Shown here piece by piece: positions 16,729 through 26,307 of a stretch of 64,000 bases of DNA. How positions within the stretch are numbered: position 1 is the stretch's first letter; the number at the start of each line of letters is the position of its first letter. Origin of the DNA: JACPYG01 sp038063015 (GTDB lineage: Bacteria > Patescibacteriota > Minisyncoccia > Minisyncoccales > Staskawiczbacteraceae); assembly GCA_038063015.1 (NCBI GenBank), contig JBBTVX010000001.1, positions 1 through 64,000 of the forward strand, written 5' to 3'. The notes beneath the pieces were generated by a model, which did not search any database, had not been told where the DNA came from, and worked only from the letters and a program-made list of their open reading frames with translations. Made by a program: the position numbers and the translations under genes.

Positions 16729-18148
16729 ATTTTTTCAAACTTAAATATATTAATTTATAATCATTAATATCTTCCTTTTGGCCTACTGAAATAATACTGC
16801 CCTTAATCGTATTTCTAAAACAAGAAACAATAAAACGGCAGTTGATATCCTCTAAATTATCTACGCTTGGCTTGTTGATTAAATCGTTTTTTATCTTATC
16901 TTTTAATTCTTCAAAATTTTTTATTTTTTGGCATAAAGGATGATAAAAATAAGATACGTTTCCTAAAACATAGGTTATCTTGCCGGCAAGAGCCGCTTCC
17001 ATGCCAATGGTGCCGGTCAAAGTAATAACAGCCGATGATTTTTTTACAATCTGCCCCACATTCTCGTGCGGAGAAATTAAAACCGCATTGGGCAATTCTT
17101 TTAGTTTTTTATAAAAACTTCCCGGTCTCAGCCCGATACAGCCCGGATGCTCTTTTATGTACAATTTATATGGAAAGGGCAGGGCAAAGGCGATATTTTT
17201 AATAGTGCTCAGCTGATCGGAATAATAAGTTGCCCAAATAGATGTAGAGGCTTCTGGCGGACCCTGTAAAGGATAAAAGAAAAAAATATCGCTGTTGCTG
17301 GTTTTAGAAAAAATATTCTTTTGGAATAGCGTCCTAATCTTTCTTCTCTCCGCTCTCCATGGGGTAACGAGCGCATACCTTAAAGCAATTTCGGTTTCGT
17401 AATCAAAATTTTTAAAATTCTTGATTTTTAAAAAACAACTCAATAAAAAGGGGACCTCTTTTATTATTCTTTTAATATAATATGTAAAGATATTGAATTG
17501 GGTAAGATAACTTCCCGCTATGCCTAATTTAAAATAAGAAGGCAGATTCTCATGGGATATAAATTTTTGTATAAAATTTTGGACAAATTTTTTTTCTTTT
17601 TCCGATATATCAGTATCTTTAATTTCTTTAAAAGTTTTTTCGTATTTTGAAAAAGTAAATTCTAAATCGTAAATGTCTAACCGGCCCTCAAATCTAGAGC
17701 TACCTAATCCAAAATACGGTATATTGTTTTTCCTGCAAAAACTATAAGCAATTTCATGGAATAAACCGGCTGGCGGTTCGCCTATTATTGCGTCTGGTTT
17801 TTCCTGTTGAAAAAGAAATTCAAAGAATTGATGGGTTTGGGATATTATATTAAATGAATTATTATAATTGAAAAAACCTGACGGTTTATATCTATCAAAA
17901 GTAGGAAATAATTCTTTCCATGACAAATCGCCAAACTCTTTTCGGTCTGACTTATAATTTTCAACGCACCAGTCAACCCTGGAAATAATCTTGGCTTTAT
18001 CGGGAAAAACTTTCTTTTTTGTGAATTCAACAATTTTGCTATTCATAGCAATTAAACATTCATCTCCTTGTTCTATTGCCTGACCGGCTAATTTAGCGAA
18101 AAATTCCGGAAAAAACGAAGAGTTGTTTACTATAAAAATCCATTTCAT
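16706..18148 (-). CDS. Capsule/surface polysaccharide synthesis protein, GT-B-like
   Basis: This 480-residue protein has no membrane segments. The last third resembles the C-terminal lobe of capsule-type and UDP-GlcNAc-epimerase-like GT-B proteins: PFPYKLYIKEHPGCIGLRPG, LISPHENVGQIVKKSSAVITLTGTIGMEAALAGK and a late HPLCQKIKNFEELKD. IKEHP plus GTIGMEAALAGK is typical of capsular polysaccharide biosynthesis (Capsule_synth) proteins. The N-terminus, MKWIFIVNNSSFFPEFFAKL, fits a GT-B first strand. Activity is inferred as sugar or glycerol-phosphate transfer. It overlaps the flippase gene by 4 bases. Confidence 0.7.
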   Translation of the reverse strand: MKWIFIVNNSSFFPEFFAKLAGQAIEQGDECLIAMNSKIVEFTKKKVFPDKAKIISRVDWCVENYKSDRKEFGDLSWKELFPTFDRYKPSGFFNYNNSFNIISQTHQFFEFLFQQEKPDAIIGEPPAGLFHEIAYSFCRKNNIPYFGLGSSRFEGRLDIYDLEFTFSKYEKTFKEIKDTDISEKEKKFVQNFIQKFISHENLPSYFKLGIAGSYLTQFNIFTYYIKRIIKEVPFLLSCFLKIKNFKNFDYETEIALRYALVTPWRAERRKIRTLFQKNIFSKTSNSDIFFFYPLQGPPEASTSIWATYYSDQLSTIKNIAFALPFPYKLYIKEHPGCIGLRPGSFYKKLKELPNAVLISPHENVGQIVKKSSAVITLTGTIGMEAALAGKITYVLGNVSYFYHPLCQKIKNFEELKDKIKNDLINKPSVDNLEDINCRFIVSCFRNTIKGSIISVGQKEDINDYKLIYLSLKKYAISKLP

Positions 18149-19608
18149 ATTTGTGTGTTTTTAATAGGCGATTTAATTAATTCTCTTAAAAAAGCGAATT
18201 CTTTTTTTCCAATGCCTCTGAATAAAAATATCAAAATGCTATAAACAAAAACACCGTAGATAATTGACAATACAACATTAAACATACCCCAAGGATCAAG
18301 CCATCTTATAAATAAAATCATCAAAATTGACGCCGCTATGCTTTTGACCATAAAATTCCAATCAATTTTAAATTTAAGTTCTTTAAAGGCGAAGTGCCAT
18401 ATCAAAACGAAAACGCAAAAATAAGATATAAAAGTAATAATAGCTGCGGCCATAATTCCAAACATGGGTATGAAAATTGCGTTTAGCCCTAAATTGATAA
18501 AAGCCGCCACGCCCCAGATAGCCGCGATAAGTTTTGTCTTTTTGGCAAGAAATAAAATTTGGTTGAAAAAACAAGCAATGCCATACACAAACATAGCCGC
18601 CGCTATAAAGGGAACTGTAAAATAAGCGTTAGCGGCGATTTCTTTGGTGGAAAGAATCTCAAGCAATTGGCGGGATAAAATAGACACCCCAAAAACCGCA
18701 GGGGTCATTATCAATAAAAAATATTTCAAAGAATAGCTTAAATATTTTTTAACTTCATCAAAATTATTATCATCAAAAAACTTAGGCAAAACTATCGTCA
18801 ATATAGATGTAATGGGAATAATAAAAAAGACTAAAAGCATTCCGACAGAATAAGCCGGCGCATAATAGCCTACAAAAAGTATGCCTAAAAACAATCCAAT
18901 AATATATCTATCGGCTGAAGCAACTACCCAATAAGAAAAATTATTAGTCATTGTGGGCATGCCAAAACGCAAATAATCTTTTATTAATGAAAAATCAGGA
19001 ATTTTTATGCCGATTTTTTTAATAATATAAATAAATAAAATTAAAAATATCGCTATTCTGCCCAATAAAAGAGAAAAAACCGCGCCGTACAGTCCCCAGC
19101 CAAAAGTGATTGCCCCAATTATTAATCCTGTCTCTCCAAGCGTTTTTAGAATTGAAAACCCAAAATATCTCTCTATTTCTTTTCTAGTTTGAATTACGAT
19201 TAAAAATGCTGAATTTAATGATTCAAAAACAATTATTAAGGCAAGAAGTTTAACAAATACCGGGGCAAATTGAAAAAAAGCGGCTGTTGGGCCTGAGAAT
19301 ACTATTAAAATTAAAGCCATTATTAAGGTAACGCCAGAAGTAAAAATCAATGAAGAATAAACGCCCTCTTGAACTTTTTCTCTATTTTTTTCTCCCGATA
19401 AAAATCTAAGCAAAGAGTCTTGTAAGCCAAAAAAACCAAAAGGAATCAACAGGCCTATTGTGGCCTTTATTTGGACCCAAATGCCATAATCTCCGGCTCC
19501 TAAAATTTTCGTGATAATAGGCAAAAAAATCAAGCTCTGGATAACTCCCGATGCGTGAAGCGCGCCTATAAGAAAGGTGTGTTTTGCGAATTTAAAATAT
19601 GAATACAT
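18145..19608 (-). CDS. Polysaccharide flippase (Wzx/MATE-like), second copy
   Basis: This 487-residue membrane protein has about 14 hydrophobic segments. ILGAGDYGIWVQIKATIGLLIPFGF at the N-terminus and LRFGMPTMTNNFSYWVV in the middle are typical of the oligosaccharide flippase family. It differs clearly from the flippase at 4816-6288 and is probably specific for another repeat unit. It is flanked by a capsule-type protein gene and a GT2 gene. Confidence 0.88.
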   Translation of the reverse strand: MYSYFKFAKHTFLIGALHASGVIQSLIFLPIITKILGAGDYGIWVQIKATIGLLIPFGFFGLQDSLLRFLSGEKNREKVQEGVYSSLIFTSGVTLIMALILIVFSGPTAAFFQFAPVFVKLLALIIVFESLNSAFLIVIQTRKEIERYFGFSILKTLGETGLIIGAITFGWGLYGAVFSLLLGRIAIFLILFIYIIKKIGIKIPDFSLIKDYLRFGMPTMTNNFSYWVVASADRYIIGLFLGILFVGYYAPAYSVGMLLVFFIIPITSILTIVLPKFFDDNNFDEVKKYLSYSLKYFLLIMTPAVFGVSILSRQLLEILSTKEIAANAYFTVPFIAAAMFVYGIACFFNQILFLAKKTKLIAAIWGVAAFINLGLNAIFIPMFGIMAAAIITFISYFCVFVLIWHFAFKELKFKIDWNFMVKSIAASILMILFIRWLDPWGMFNVVLSIIYGVFVYSILIFLFRGIGKKEFAFLRELIKSPIKNTQI

Positions 19609-19630
19609 TTTTTAAAATTATTCCAAGGAA

Positions 19631-20776
19631 TTAATGCGGCTGCTCGTTTCTTCTTCTTGTGCCTTGGGATGTTGAATAAGCGGCGTCGCTTACAAAATCC
19701 CATTTCCTTTTCCACTCTTTACCATGTCTAATTATTAATAAACCTTTATAGCAGAGCCTTAAAATTATTGATGGAATTAGAAAAAGAGTTGAAAAAACCA
19801 AAGAAAATATCAATGCGTCTATAAATGCTGAATTTTTAAAAAACAATCTCAGACAGCCAAAATAAGAAAAATAATTATAATTTTTAAATGCTTTCGTTGC
19901 CATCATATCAACAACAACCCCCCATCTCAATCCCCTGTATCTTTTGACAATCAAGGGCGCATAATCATTGTTCATGTGTTTATAAGACAATAACAAATTA
20001 TTCAATTTTCTTTGCATTTGATAATGCAGAATAAATTTATCTTCAATATAATATTTATATTGAGATAATTCTTGGCATACTATTTCTTTGTTAAATACAA
20101 TGCCGTTAAGATAAGGGTATTTTAAAAACATTAAAGAAAACAACACCATGTGCATATGGCTGGTCCCGATTCCTTTCTCAACAAAAGTTTTGTCTTCCGC
20201 CAATAATCCTTTAAGCGGTTTATTGTTATAGATTAATATTGATATAAAGGCGATTTGAGGAAAACTTAAGCCAATAATATCTTTTCTGTCTATTTTAATA
20301 ATCTCGGGTTTATTTCTGTTAAAAGTATTGATAATAGTCATTTCTTTCCCTGTTTTTTTGTTGGAAAGATATGAATTTACTCTAAGAACAATCAATCCAA
20401 TATCTTTTTTATAATTTTCTTTATTTTTTTTCAGAAAATTTACAACCGTATCCAAACCATCGCTTACAATATGGTCATCGTCGCCAAATGTCCAGATAAA
20501 ATCTCCCTCGCACATTTCCGCCACTTTAATTATATTTGCGTCAACGCCTAAGTTTTTTTCGTTCTCGTTGTATTTTATTATCAAATCCGGATATTTTTTT
20601 TGAAAACCAAAAACAACTTCCCTGGTATTGTCTGCCGAACCGTTATTAGAAATGCATATTTCAACTTCGCCTTTCAACTTTTTTGCTTGGGGTAAAACAT
20701 TATTCAAAAGCTTTTCTAAAAAAACGGCTCTATTATAGGTCGGGATAGTAAAGCTTAGTAAAATTTTATTATCCAT
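19631..20776 (-). CDS. Glycosyltransferase family 2
   Basis: This is a 381-residue GT-A enzyme. LSFTIPTYNRAVFLEKLLNNVL at the N-terminus, EICISNNGSADNTREVV for the nucleotide site, and GDFIWTFGDDDHIVSDGLDTV with the metal-binding acidic cluster are all diagnostic. Two hydrophobic segments near residues 310-345 could anchor it to the membrane. It probably adds a sugar to a lipid-linked intermediate; the donor is unknown. Confidence 0.9.
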   Translation of the reverse strand: MDNKILLSFTIPTYNRAVFLEKLLNNVLPQAKKLKGEVEICISNNGSADNTREVVFGFQKKYPDLIIKYNENEKNLGVDANIIKVAEMCEGDFIWTFGDDDHIVSDGLDTVVNFLKKNKENYKKDIGLIVLRVNSYLSNKKTGKEMTIINTFNRNKPEIIKIDRKDIIGLSFPQIAFISILIYNNKPLKGLLAEDKTFVEKGIGTSHMHMVLFSLMFLKYPYLNGIVFNKEIVCQELSQYKYYIEDKFILHYQMQRKLNNLLLSYKHMNNDYAPLIVKRYRGLRWGVVVDMMATKAFKNYNYFSYFGCLRLFFKNSAFIDALIFSLVFSTLFLIPSIILRLCYKGLLIIRHGKEWKRKWDFVSDAAYSTSQGTRRRNEQPH

Positions 20777-20778
20777 AA

Positions 20779-21567
20779 TTATATCTTTTTACCGATAAAT
20801 ATTACGCAAGGGCTGAATAACCTTGTTTCAAAACCTTTGTTTTTAAAAACTAAATGGCAAAAAGGGTTTAAAATATATTCTAAACTGTATATAATTTTTA
20901 AAATTTTGTAACGGAAATTTTTGTTTGACATCGGAACTCTTAGTTTATAAGTCCCGTAATTTTTACAAAATAGCTCCTGGACATTTTCTTTCTTGCACAA
21001 TAACCTTAAATATTCTTCTTCCATTATTTCTAAGTTATGAAGAGACAAAAGGTCCGGTCTAAATATTTTAAATTTTAAATAATTGAACCCTTTTAGGCGC
21101 GGTATTTGTATAAAAAATATTCCTCCTTTTTTTAAAATCTGCAAATGAATATCCACGGCTTTTTCCGACGGCATAATGTGCTCTATAAACCCGTAAGAAT
21201 AAACCACATCAAAATACTCTTTATATTTTTCTAAAATATCTTTATTAAAAACATCTCCTTCAATCACATTTATTCCCCTTTCTTTGGCTTGGTTAATTGG
21301 TCCCTTGGCAAACTCAATTCCATAAGGCTCGCAATTAAAATTATCCGCAATTTTTTTTAATAATTTTCCGTCGCCAGAGCCAATTTCGCAAATTTTAACT
21401 TCATGTCTATTTTTTCTATTAACCGAAAAATGTTTTGCCAAAATACTGTCATGCAAAAAAATATCGTAAGAACTGAAAAATCCAACCTTAGGATTTATTT
21501 TTTCCTCTTTATAGTACTTATTCCACAACTCCGCAGATTGCTTATTTTCTACTGAATTATTTTCCAT
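20779..21567 (-). CDS. Class I SAM-dependent methyltransferase
   Basis: This 262-residue protein has motif I VKICEIGSGDGKLLKKIA, acidic YGIEFAKGPI, FDVVYSYGFIEHIMPSEKAVD and LKKGGIFFIQIPRLKG. The N-terminal ELWNKYYKEEKINP motif is frequent in glycan-locus methyltransferases. The start overlaps the RfbG-like gene by 11 bases. The substrate is not identifiable. Confidence 0.82.
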   Translation of the reverse strand: MENNSVENKQSAELWNKYYKEEKINPKVGFFSSYDIFLHDSILAKHFSVNRKNRHEVKICEIGSGDGKLLKKIADNFNCEPYGIEFAKGPINQAKERGINVIEGDVFNKDILEKYKEYFDVVYSYGFIEHIMPSEKAVDIHLQILKKGGIFFIQIPRLKGFNYLKFKIFRPDLLSLHNLEIMEEEYLRLLCKKENVQELFCKNYGTYKLRVPMSNKNFRYKILKIIYSLEYILNPFCHLVFKNKGFETRLFSPCVIFIGKKI

Positions 21568-22501
21568 TTTTTAATAAAGTTTTTTTATACCATTTTAGTG
21601 TTTCTTTAATTCCTTCTTCAAAACTTGTTTTTGGCTGCCAATTTAATTTTTCTCTTGCTTTTGTCCAGTCAAGATACTGCTCTGGTATTTCGTTTTTCGC
21701 AATATTCAAAATTTTATAATTTATTTTCTTTCCCAACGCTTCTTCTGCCTGTTTCACGACATCCAAAACACTAAAAATATTTTTTGAGCCGAAGTTAAAC
21801 GCTTCACCCCAGTTTTCCTTATGGCTTGCCAGCTTTATACAGCCACCAACAATGTCTTTTATATAAGTGTATTCTCTTACCATTTTTCCATCGCTTCTTA
21901 TCAAAAGTTCTTTGTTTTTTACCACTGATTCCATGATTCCCGGAATTATTCTTGAAAAATTAAGGTCTCCAGGACCAAAAACATTGCTAAATCTTGTTAT
22001 AACGACTGGCATTTTATATGTGGTAAAATAAGCTCTTGCTATTAAGTCGGCAGATGATTTTGAAGCATCATAAGGGTGGTCGCCCTTTAACGGAGAGGAT
22101 TCTTTATACGGCAGTTTTTCCGCTTTGCCATATGCCTTGTCTGAAGAAACAACAACAATCGATTCTACACCTTTTTGCTTTCTGCATGCCTCTAAAATAT
22201 TTACAGTGCCCATAATATTCACTTCAATCGCTTCATAAGGATTTTTATACGCATCTTCAACCAGGGGTCTGGCGGCCAGATGAAAAATGATTTCTGGCTT
22301 TTCTTTTTCAAAAATCTCGTTAATCTTTCTGCTCCTGACATCAATTTTGTAAAACTTGGCTTTAGGGCTTATATTTTCTTTTCTGCCGGAAGACAAATCG
22401 TCTAAAACAATTACTTTGTTGTTTTGCTTTATTAATTCGTCTGACAGATTAGACCCGATAAATCCGGCTCCTCCGGTTATTAATACTTTTTTTGCTTTCA
22501 T
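21557..22501 (-). CDS. rfbG: CDP-glucose 4,6-dehydratase-like SDR
   Basis: This is 314 residues from the ATG at 22501, which overlaps the RfbF stop as ATGA; a reading from 22537 adds 12 residues inside rfbF and is less likely. It has the NAD loop VLITGGAGFIGSNLSDEL, VVVSSDKAYGKAEKLPYKES, YDASKSSADLIARAYF with the YxxxK pair, and VITRFSNVFGPGDLNFSRIIPG. SSDKAYG followed by NVFGPGDLNFSRIIP resembles RfbG. The adjacent RfbF gene makes CDP-glucose, which supports a 4,6-dehydratase giving CDP-4-keto-6-deoxyglucose. The rest of a CDP-dideoxysugar pathway is not in the window. Confidence 0.75.
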   Translation of the reverse strand: MKAKKVLITGGAGFIGSNLSDELIKQNNKVIVLDDLSSGRKENISPKAKFYKIDVRSRKINEIFEKEKPEIIFHLAARPLVEDAYKNPYEAIEVNIMGTVNILEACRKQKGVESIVVVSSDKAYGKAEKLPYKESSPLKGDHPYDASKSSADLIARAYFTTYKMPVVITRFSNVFGPGDLNFSRIIPGIMESVVKNKELLIRSDGKMVREYTYIKDIVGGCIKLASHKENWGEAFNFGSKNIFSVLDVVKQAEEALGKKINYKILNIAKNEIPEQYLDWTKAREKLNWQPKTSFEEGIKETLKWYKKTLLKNGK

Positions 22502-23286
22502 TTTGACCATATTTTCCATTTCGGGTCTTTTTCCCAAAACTCATTTAATAGTTGAAAATCTCTATATGTATCCATGCAATACCAAAAACCCTGATGCTTA
22601 TAAAGGGCAAGTTGTTTTTCTGGCACCAGTCTCATTAAAGCATCCTCTATCATGTCTCCCGGTTTCAAATAATTAAAAAATTCTTTGTTAAAAACCATAA
22701 AACCGCCATTGATATAATCGTAAAGCAGGGGTTTTTGGGCAAATTCGGTTACTATATTATTTTCATCTGAATTTACCAGTCCCCATCTCGAAACGGGATG
22801 GACTCCGGTAACGGTTGCTATTTTTCCATGGCTTTTATGAAACTCCACAAGCTTTTGCATATCTATGTCGGAAACGCCGTCTCCATAGGTTACCATAAAT
22901 ATTTCATCGTCTTTAATGTGCCTTCTTGTTTTAATCACTCTTTCTCCATGAGGCGTTTCCAACCCCGTATCGGCGAAAATTATATTGAAATTATCCTCCT
23001 CTCCGTTCTTCAAAAAATTTGTGATTTTTCCCTCGCTTGGATTGAAAGAAAAATCGCAATTATAATATTTCTGTTTCAAAAAATAATCTTTGATATAGTT
23101 CCCCTTATATCCCAGCGCAAAAATAAAATCATTATAGCCGTAATGGCTGTAAATTTTCATAATGTGCCACAAAATAGGCTTTTCACCCACTTCCACCATA
23201 GGTTTTGGCTTAAATTCGGTCTCTTCTTTTAACCTGGTGCCCATGCCTCCGCAAAGTATTATTGTTTTAATTTTTTGATTGTCCAT
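22498..23286 (-). CDS. rfbF: Glucose-1-phosphate cytidylyltransferase
   Basis: This 262-residue nucleotidyltransferase has IKTIILCGGMGTRLKEETEF followed by KPKPMVEVGEKPILWHIMKI, the RfbF-specific form of the GxGxRL signature. FIFALGYKGNYIKDYF, DDEIFMVTYGDGVSDIDM and GGFMVFNKEFFNYL follow in the expected order. The reaction is CTP plus glucose 1-phosphate to CDP-glucose. It overlaps the Gfo/Idh/MocA gene by 20 bases and rfbG by 4 bases, so the group is coupled. Confidence 0.92.
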   Translation of the reverse strand: MDNQKIKTIILCGGMGTRLKEETEFKPKPMVEVGEKPILWHIMKIYSHYGYNDFIFALGYKGNYIKDYFLKQKYYNCDFSFNPSEGKITNFLKNGEEDNFNIIFADTGLETPHGERVIKTRRHIKDDEIFMVTYGDGVSDIDMQKLVEFHKSHGKIATVTGVHPVSRWGLVNSDENNIVTEFAQKPLLYDYINGGFMVFNKEFFNYLKPGDMIEDALMRLVPEKQLALYKHQGFWYCMDTYRDFQLLNEFWEKDPKWKIWSK

Positions 23287-24286
23287 AGTTTTTAAATTTT
23301 ATAGTTTTTCCTTGTTTTTTTGCGCTTTGCCTTAAAGCAAGAATAATTTTAAGGGCTGCCAGCCCGTCTTCTCCCCCGCTTACTTGCTTTGATGAACCGT
23401 CAAGGCAGGAAACTATGTGCCCCACAACTGAACTTACTAAACTTCTTGGCTTGCCTTCTTTTTCAATTTTTTCAGACAGCTGATAAAAACCTTTGCAATA
23501 TTTGTTCTCTACTGTTCTACTATATTCAACTTCAAAGCCAAAATTCTTTATGGCAAAATATCCTTTTTCTCCATAAAAATGAAAATCCGACAAGCCGTAA
23601 TTTTTAGGAAGAGTTTGCAAGGTTGTCACTGTCCCGCTTTTAAATTTAATTAAAGCGTCTATGTTTTCGTCGTCTTTTTTCCAAGAAGTTTGTCTGTTTA
23701 TAAAACCTTTTACCCAATCAACTTCTCCCAAAAAAAATCTTAAAAGGTCTATAACATGAGTTCCGCTATTGAGCAGTCCATTGTAATAATAGCAATTTAC
23801 TTGAACAATTTTACCTATTAAACCATTGTTAATTTTTGCCTGCCACTTCTGCAACAAAGGGTCAAACCGACGCTGATGATTAATAAATAATAAGGATTTG
23901 CTTTCTTTGCATTTTTTAATCATTTCTTCAGTTTGTTTTATCGACCCAGCAATCGGTTTCTCACAAAGTATTGCCGGTATTTTATATTTTGCCGCCATTT
24001 TAACCAAAGAGGCATGGGAACCGGAGTTCGTGGCAATAGAAACAATGTCCGGTTTTGTTTTTTTGAACATATCCTCGGCAGAACCGAATAAAGAAACTCC
24101 TGGAAAATATTTTCCGGCATTTTTTAGTTTTTCAGGATTAGTGTCAACTAAAGCAACTAAAACAACTTTTGGGTTCTTGTCATAACAAGCGGCATGGGTT
24201 TCGGGTTGAATCCCTTCAGAATAATTCCATTCTTCGGCCCCAACCTTACCGCACCCAATCACTGCCGCTTTATATATTTTTTTCAT
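23267..24286 (-). CDS. Gfo/Idh/MocA-family oxidoreductase
   Basis: This 339-residue NAD(P)-dependent sugar oxidoreductase has the Rossmann start AAVIGCGKVGAEEWNY, VDTNPEKL, DIVSIATNSGSHASLV and AILCEKPIAGSIKQTEEM (the EKP motif). NHQRRFDPLLQKW and GTHVIDLLRFF follow in the catalytic domain. Such enzymes oxidise or reduce a nucleotide-sugar keto group, and placement next to rfbFG suggests a CDP-sugar substrate. Its stop overlaps rfbF. Confidence 0.87.
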   Translation of the reverse strand: MKKIYKAAVIGCGKVGAEEWNYSEGIQPETHAACYDKNPKVVLVALVDTNPEKLKNAGKYFPGVSLFGSAEDMFKKTKPDIVSIATNSGSHASLVKMAAKYKIPAILCEKPIAGSIKQTEEMIKKCKESKSLLFINHQRRFDPLLQKWQAKINNGLIGKIVQVNCYYYNGLLNSGTHVIDLLRFFLGEVDWVKGFINRQTSWKKDDENIDALIKFKSGTVTTLQTLPKNYGLSDFHFYGEKGYFAIKNFGFEVEYSRTVENKYCKGFYQLSEKIEKEGKPRSLVSSVVGHIVSCLDGSSKQVSGGEDGLAALKIILALRQSAKKQGKTIKFKNYGQSKN

Positions 24287-24287
24287 A

Positions 24288-25274
24288 TTATTCTATGTCA
24301 CCGTCTATAAAAAACGGTGTTTCTTTATTATATAGTTTTTTTTCAATAATGTTTCCAATCTTTTGCAAATCGCCTTTAACCCCCCCTTTTCTGGCGATAA
24401 ATATCAAATGAGTCCCAAATTGTTCTATGAAATTAATTATGGGCAATGGAATTTTTGAAGTATTTTTATAAAACTTATTAACTAACATTGAAAGAATAGC
24501 TGAGCGCTTGCCACCAATTGAAATATTTTTTCTCCAAGATAGCCCGCCAGGAAAAACATAATAATCCTTAAAACCTAAATTTTCTAAAAATATTTCTGCG
24601 GTTTTTTTTCGCCAAAAAGTCATGTGATATGGCGGCGAATCTCCTCCGCAGCTTTCAATAACGAAATCATCAATTATTTTTAAAAGCTTATAGTAATATC
24701 TGTTTCTGTTGGGCAAGCTCCCGATAAAATAACCGCCATCAGCCAAGTGTCTATATATATTTTGACCGACAACTAATGGTTTATCGGCATGCTCCAGAAT
24801 ATCTAAAGCAGAAATGACATTAAAAGCATTAGGCCATTCTTTCGGGATATTAAATTGCTCTCCGCTTGTTATGTGAAATTTAACAAAGGGACAATTCTGA
24901 TTCAGCGCGCTTAAATAACTTTTAGAGACATCAATAGCATAAGTGTCAAATCCTAATCTATGAGCATGAAACAAAAATGTTCCCGGACCAGTCCCAATAT
25001 CTAAAATTGTTCCTTTTTTAATCAAATTTAAAAAAATAACTAAGGAAGAATAAGTAAAGTTCCTTCTTAAGGACTTTTCCAGCAATCTCTTAAAATCTAC
25101 TTTTTCATAGGGTTGATTATAATCAGCCAAACTTTTGGCCGGCCAAGAAAACTCTCCCTTGCATTTTAAACAGCCGAATAATTTATATCCGGAGATATTT
25201 TTTATAAATCTGTTTTCAGCGCTATTGCAAATCGGACAAGTAATATTAAATTTTGAAAAATTTTCCTCTTTCAT
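24288..25274 (-). CDS. SAM methyltransferase with N-terminal zinc ribbon
   Basis: This is 328 residues from the ATG at 25274; a TTG at 25292 would add six residues but is less likely. It starts with a Cys4 ribbon (CPICNSAENRF and FGCLKCKGEFSWP) and then has GTILDIGTGPGTFLFHAH, YAIDVSKSYL, FNVISALDILEHADKP and GGYFIGSLPNRN. The layout matches sugar C-methyltransferases and the protein at 15781-16728. It overlaps the ATP-grasp gene by 29 bases. Confidence 0.83.
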   Translation of the reverse strand: MKEENFSKFNITCPICNSAENRFIKNISGYKLFGCLKCKGEFSWPAKSLADYNQPYEKVDFKRLLEKSLRRNFTYSSLVIFLNLIKKGTILDIGTGPGTFLFHAHRLGFDTYAIDVSKSYLSALNQNCPFVKFHITSGEQFNIPKEWPNAFNVISALDILEHADKPLVVGQNIYRHLADGGYFIGSLPNRNRYYYKLLKIIDDFVIESCGGDSPPYHMTFWRKKTAEIFLENLGFKDYYVFPGGLSWRKNISIGGKRSAILSMLVNKFYKNTSKIPLPIINFIEQFGTHLIFIARKGGVKGDLQKIGNIIEKKLYNKETPFFIDGDIE

Positions 25275-26307
25275 CTTGATATATTTCGTCAAAATAACGA
25301 ATTAACCGGGTGCCCCATTTTATTTTTGGCTTTTTCCAACTTTCTCCTATGACGTTTTTTATTGCCAAACGCACAAGGTCAACGCCAGCCGCAACGCTAA
25401 GAAGCGCCGCGCCGTGAATTCTAGAATTTGCTTCTAATGCCCTCGGAACGCCTTTTTCGTCTTTTATAAATTGTATTCCTACTATTGTGCTAAGATTAAG
25501 GCTGGCAACTATCTTTTCAGAATATTTTATAATTTCTTTTTCTTTGACGACCTGCCCTAAAAAACTAGCCCCTAAAAGGATTTTATCTCTTGTTCTTGGA
25601 ATAACAATTTGAGCTTGACCATTATTGGCTAAAATATCAACGCTATACTCCTTACCGGATAAAAATTGCATCACCAAAATTTCCGGGAAATCTTTGGCTT
25701 CTTTTAAAATTAAACAAATTTCAGAAAAGCCAGCCATAACGCTTTCTGGATGGTCTTTTAAAAGAGAATGCAACCGATTGTTTTTTGATGACAGAACCCT
25801 AAATCCTCTGCTTCCGCTGGAAATTGTAGGCTTGAAACAAACTGCCTTCTCGGGATAACCCAATTGAAAAACAGCCCTCCGAAAATCTTTATAATTTTTG
25901 ACCTTGATAAAATCCGGAACAGGGATTCCTTTTTCTTTGCAAAATACAAAAAACCTTTCTTTGTCTTCCGCAATTTGTATGCTTTCTAAAGATGATAATA
26001 AAACCAACGTGCCTATTTTTTCAAATTTATCTTTATTGCTGGCAATTGAAATAAGCTCCCTTGGATCAATTGGAATTAAGATTATAACTTTTTCTTTTTT
26101 GCAAATTCTTAAAAGATCATCTACATAGTTCTTGTCTTCTGGCTGGGAAACAAAATACCCTTTATCAATAAAAGAAAAACCCATCGTCTCTCTCTCGGAG
26201 GAGGTGCCTATAATCCTAAATCCTTTCCCCAGCCGTTTAAGATATCGTCCAAAGCTTGGGAATCCCGATCCGGATGCCGAGGTTACGAGTATGGTTTTTT
26301 TACTCAT
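25246..26307 (-). CDS. ATP-grasp ligase
   Basis: This 353-residue ATP-grasp protein resembles the carbamoyl-phosphate-synthase-like group. It has an N-terminal Rossmann-like pre-ATP-grasp domain (ILVTSASGSGFPSFGRYL), then FCKEKGIPVPDF, VCFKPTISSGSRGFRVLSS (ATP lysine and glycine-rich loop), VMQFLSGKEYSVDILANNG and PRALEANSRIHGAALLSVAAG (metal and phosphate ligands). It would join a carboxylate to an amine or thiol using ATP. In glycan loci such proteins are thought to attach amino acids or acyl groups to amino sugars. The substrate is unknown. Confidence 0.83.
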   Translation of the reverse strand: MSKKTILVTSASGSGFPSFGRYLKRLGKGFRIIGTSSERETMGFSFIDKGYFVSQPEDKNYVDDLLRICKKEKVIILIPIDPRELISIASNKDKFEKIGTLVLLSSLESIQIAEDKERFFVFCKEKGIPVPDFIKVKNYKDFRRAVFQLGYPEKAVCFKPTISSGSRGFRVLSSKNNRLHSLLKDHPESVMAGFSEICLILKEAKDFPEILVMQFLSGKEYSVDILANNGQAQIVIPRTRDKILLGASFLGQVVKEKEIIKYSEKIVASLNLSTIVGIQFIKDEKGVPRALEANSRIHGAALLSVAAGVDLVRLAIKNVIGESWKKPKIKWGTRLIRYFDEIYQDERGKFFKI

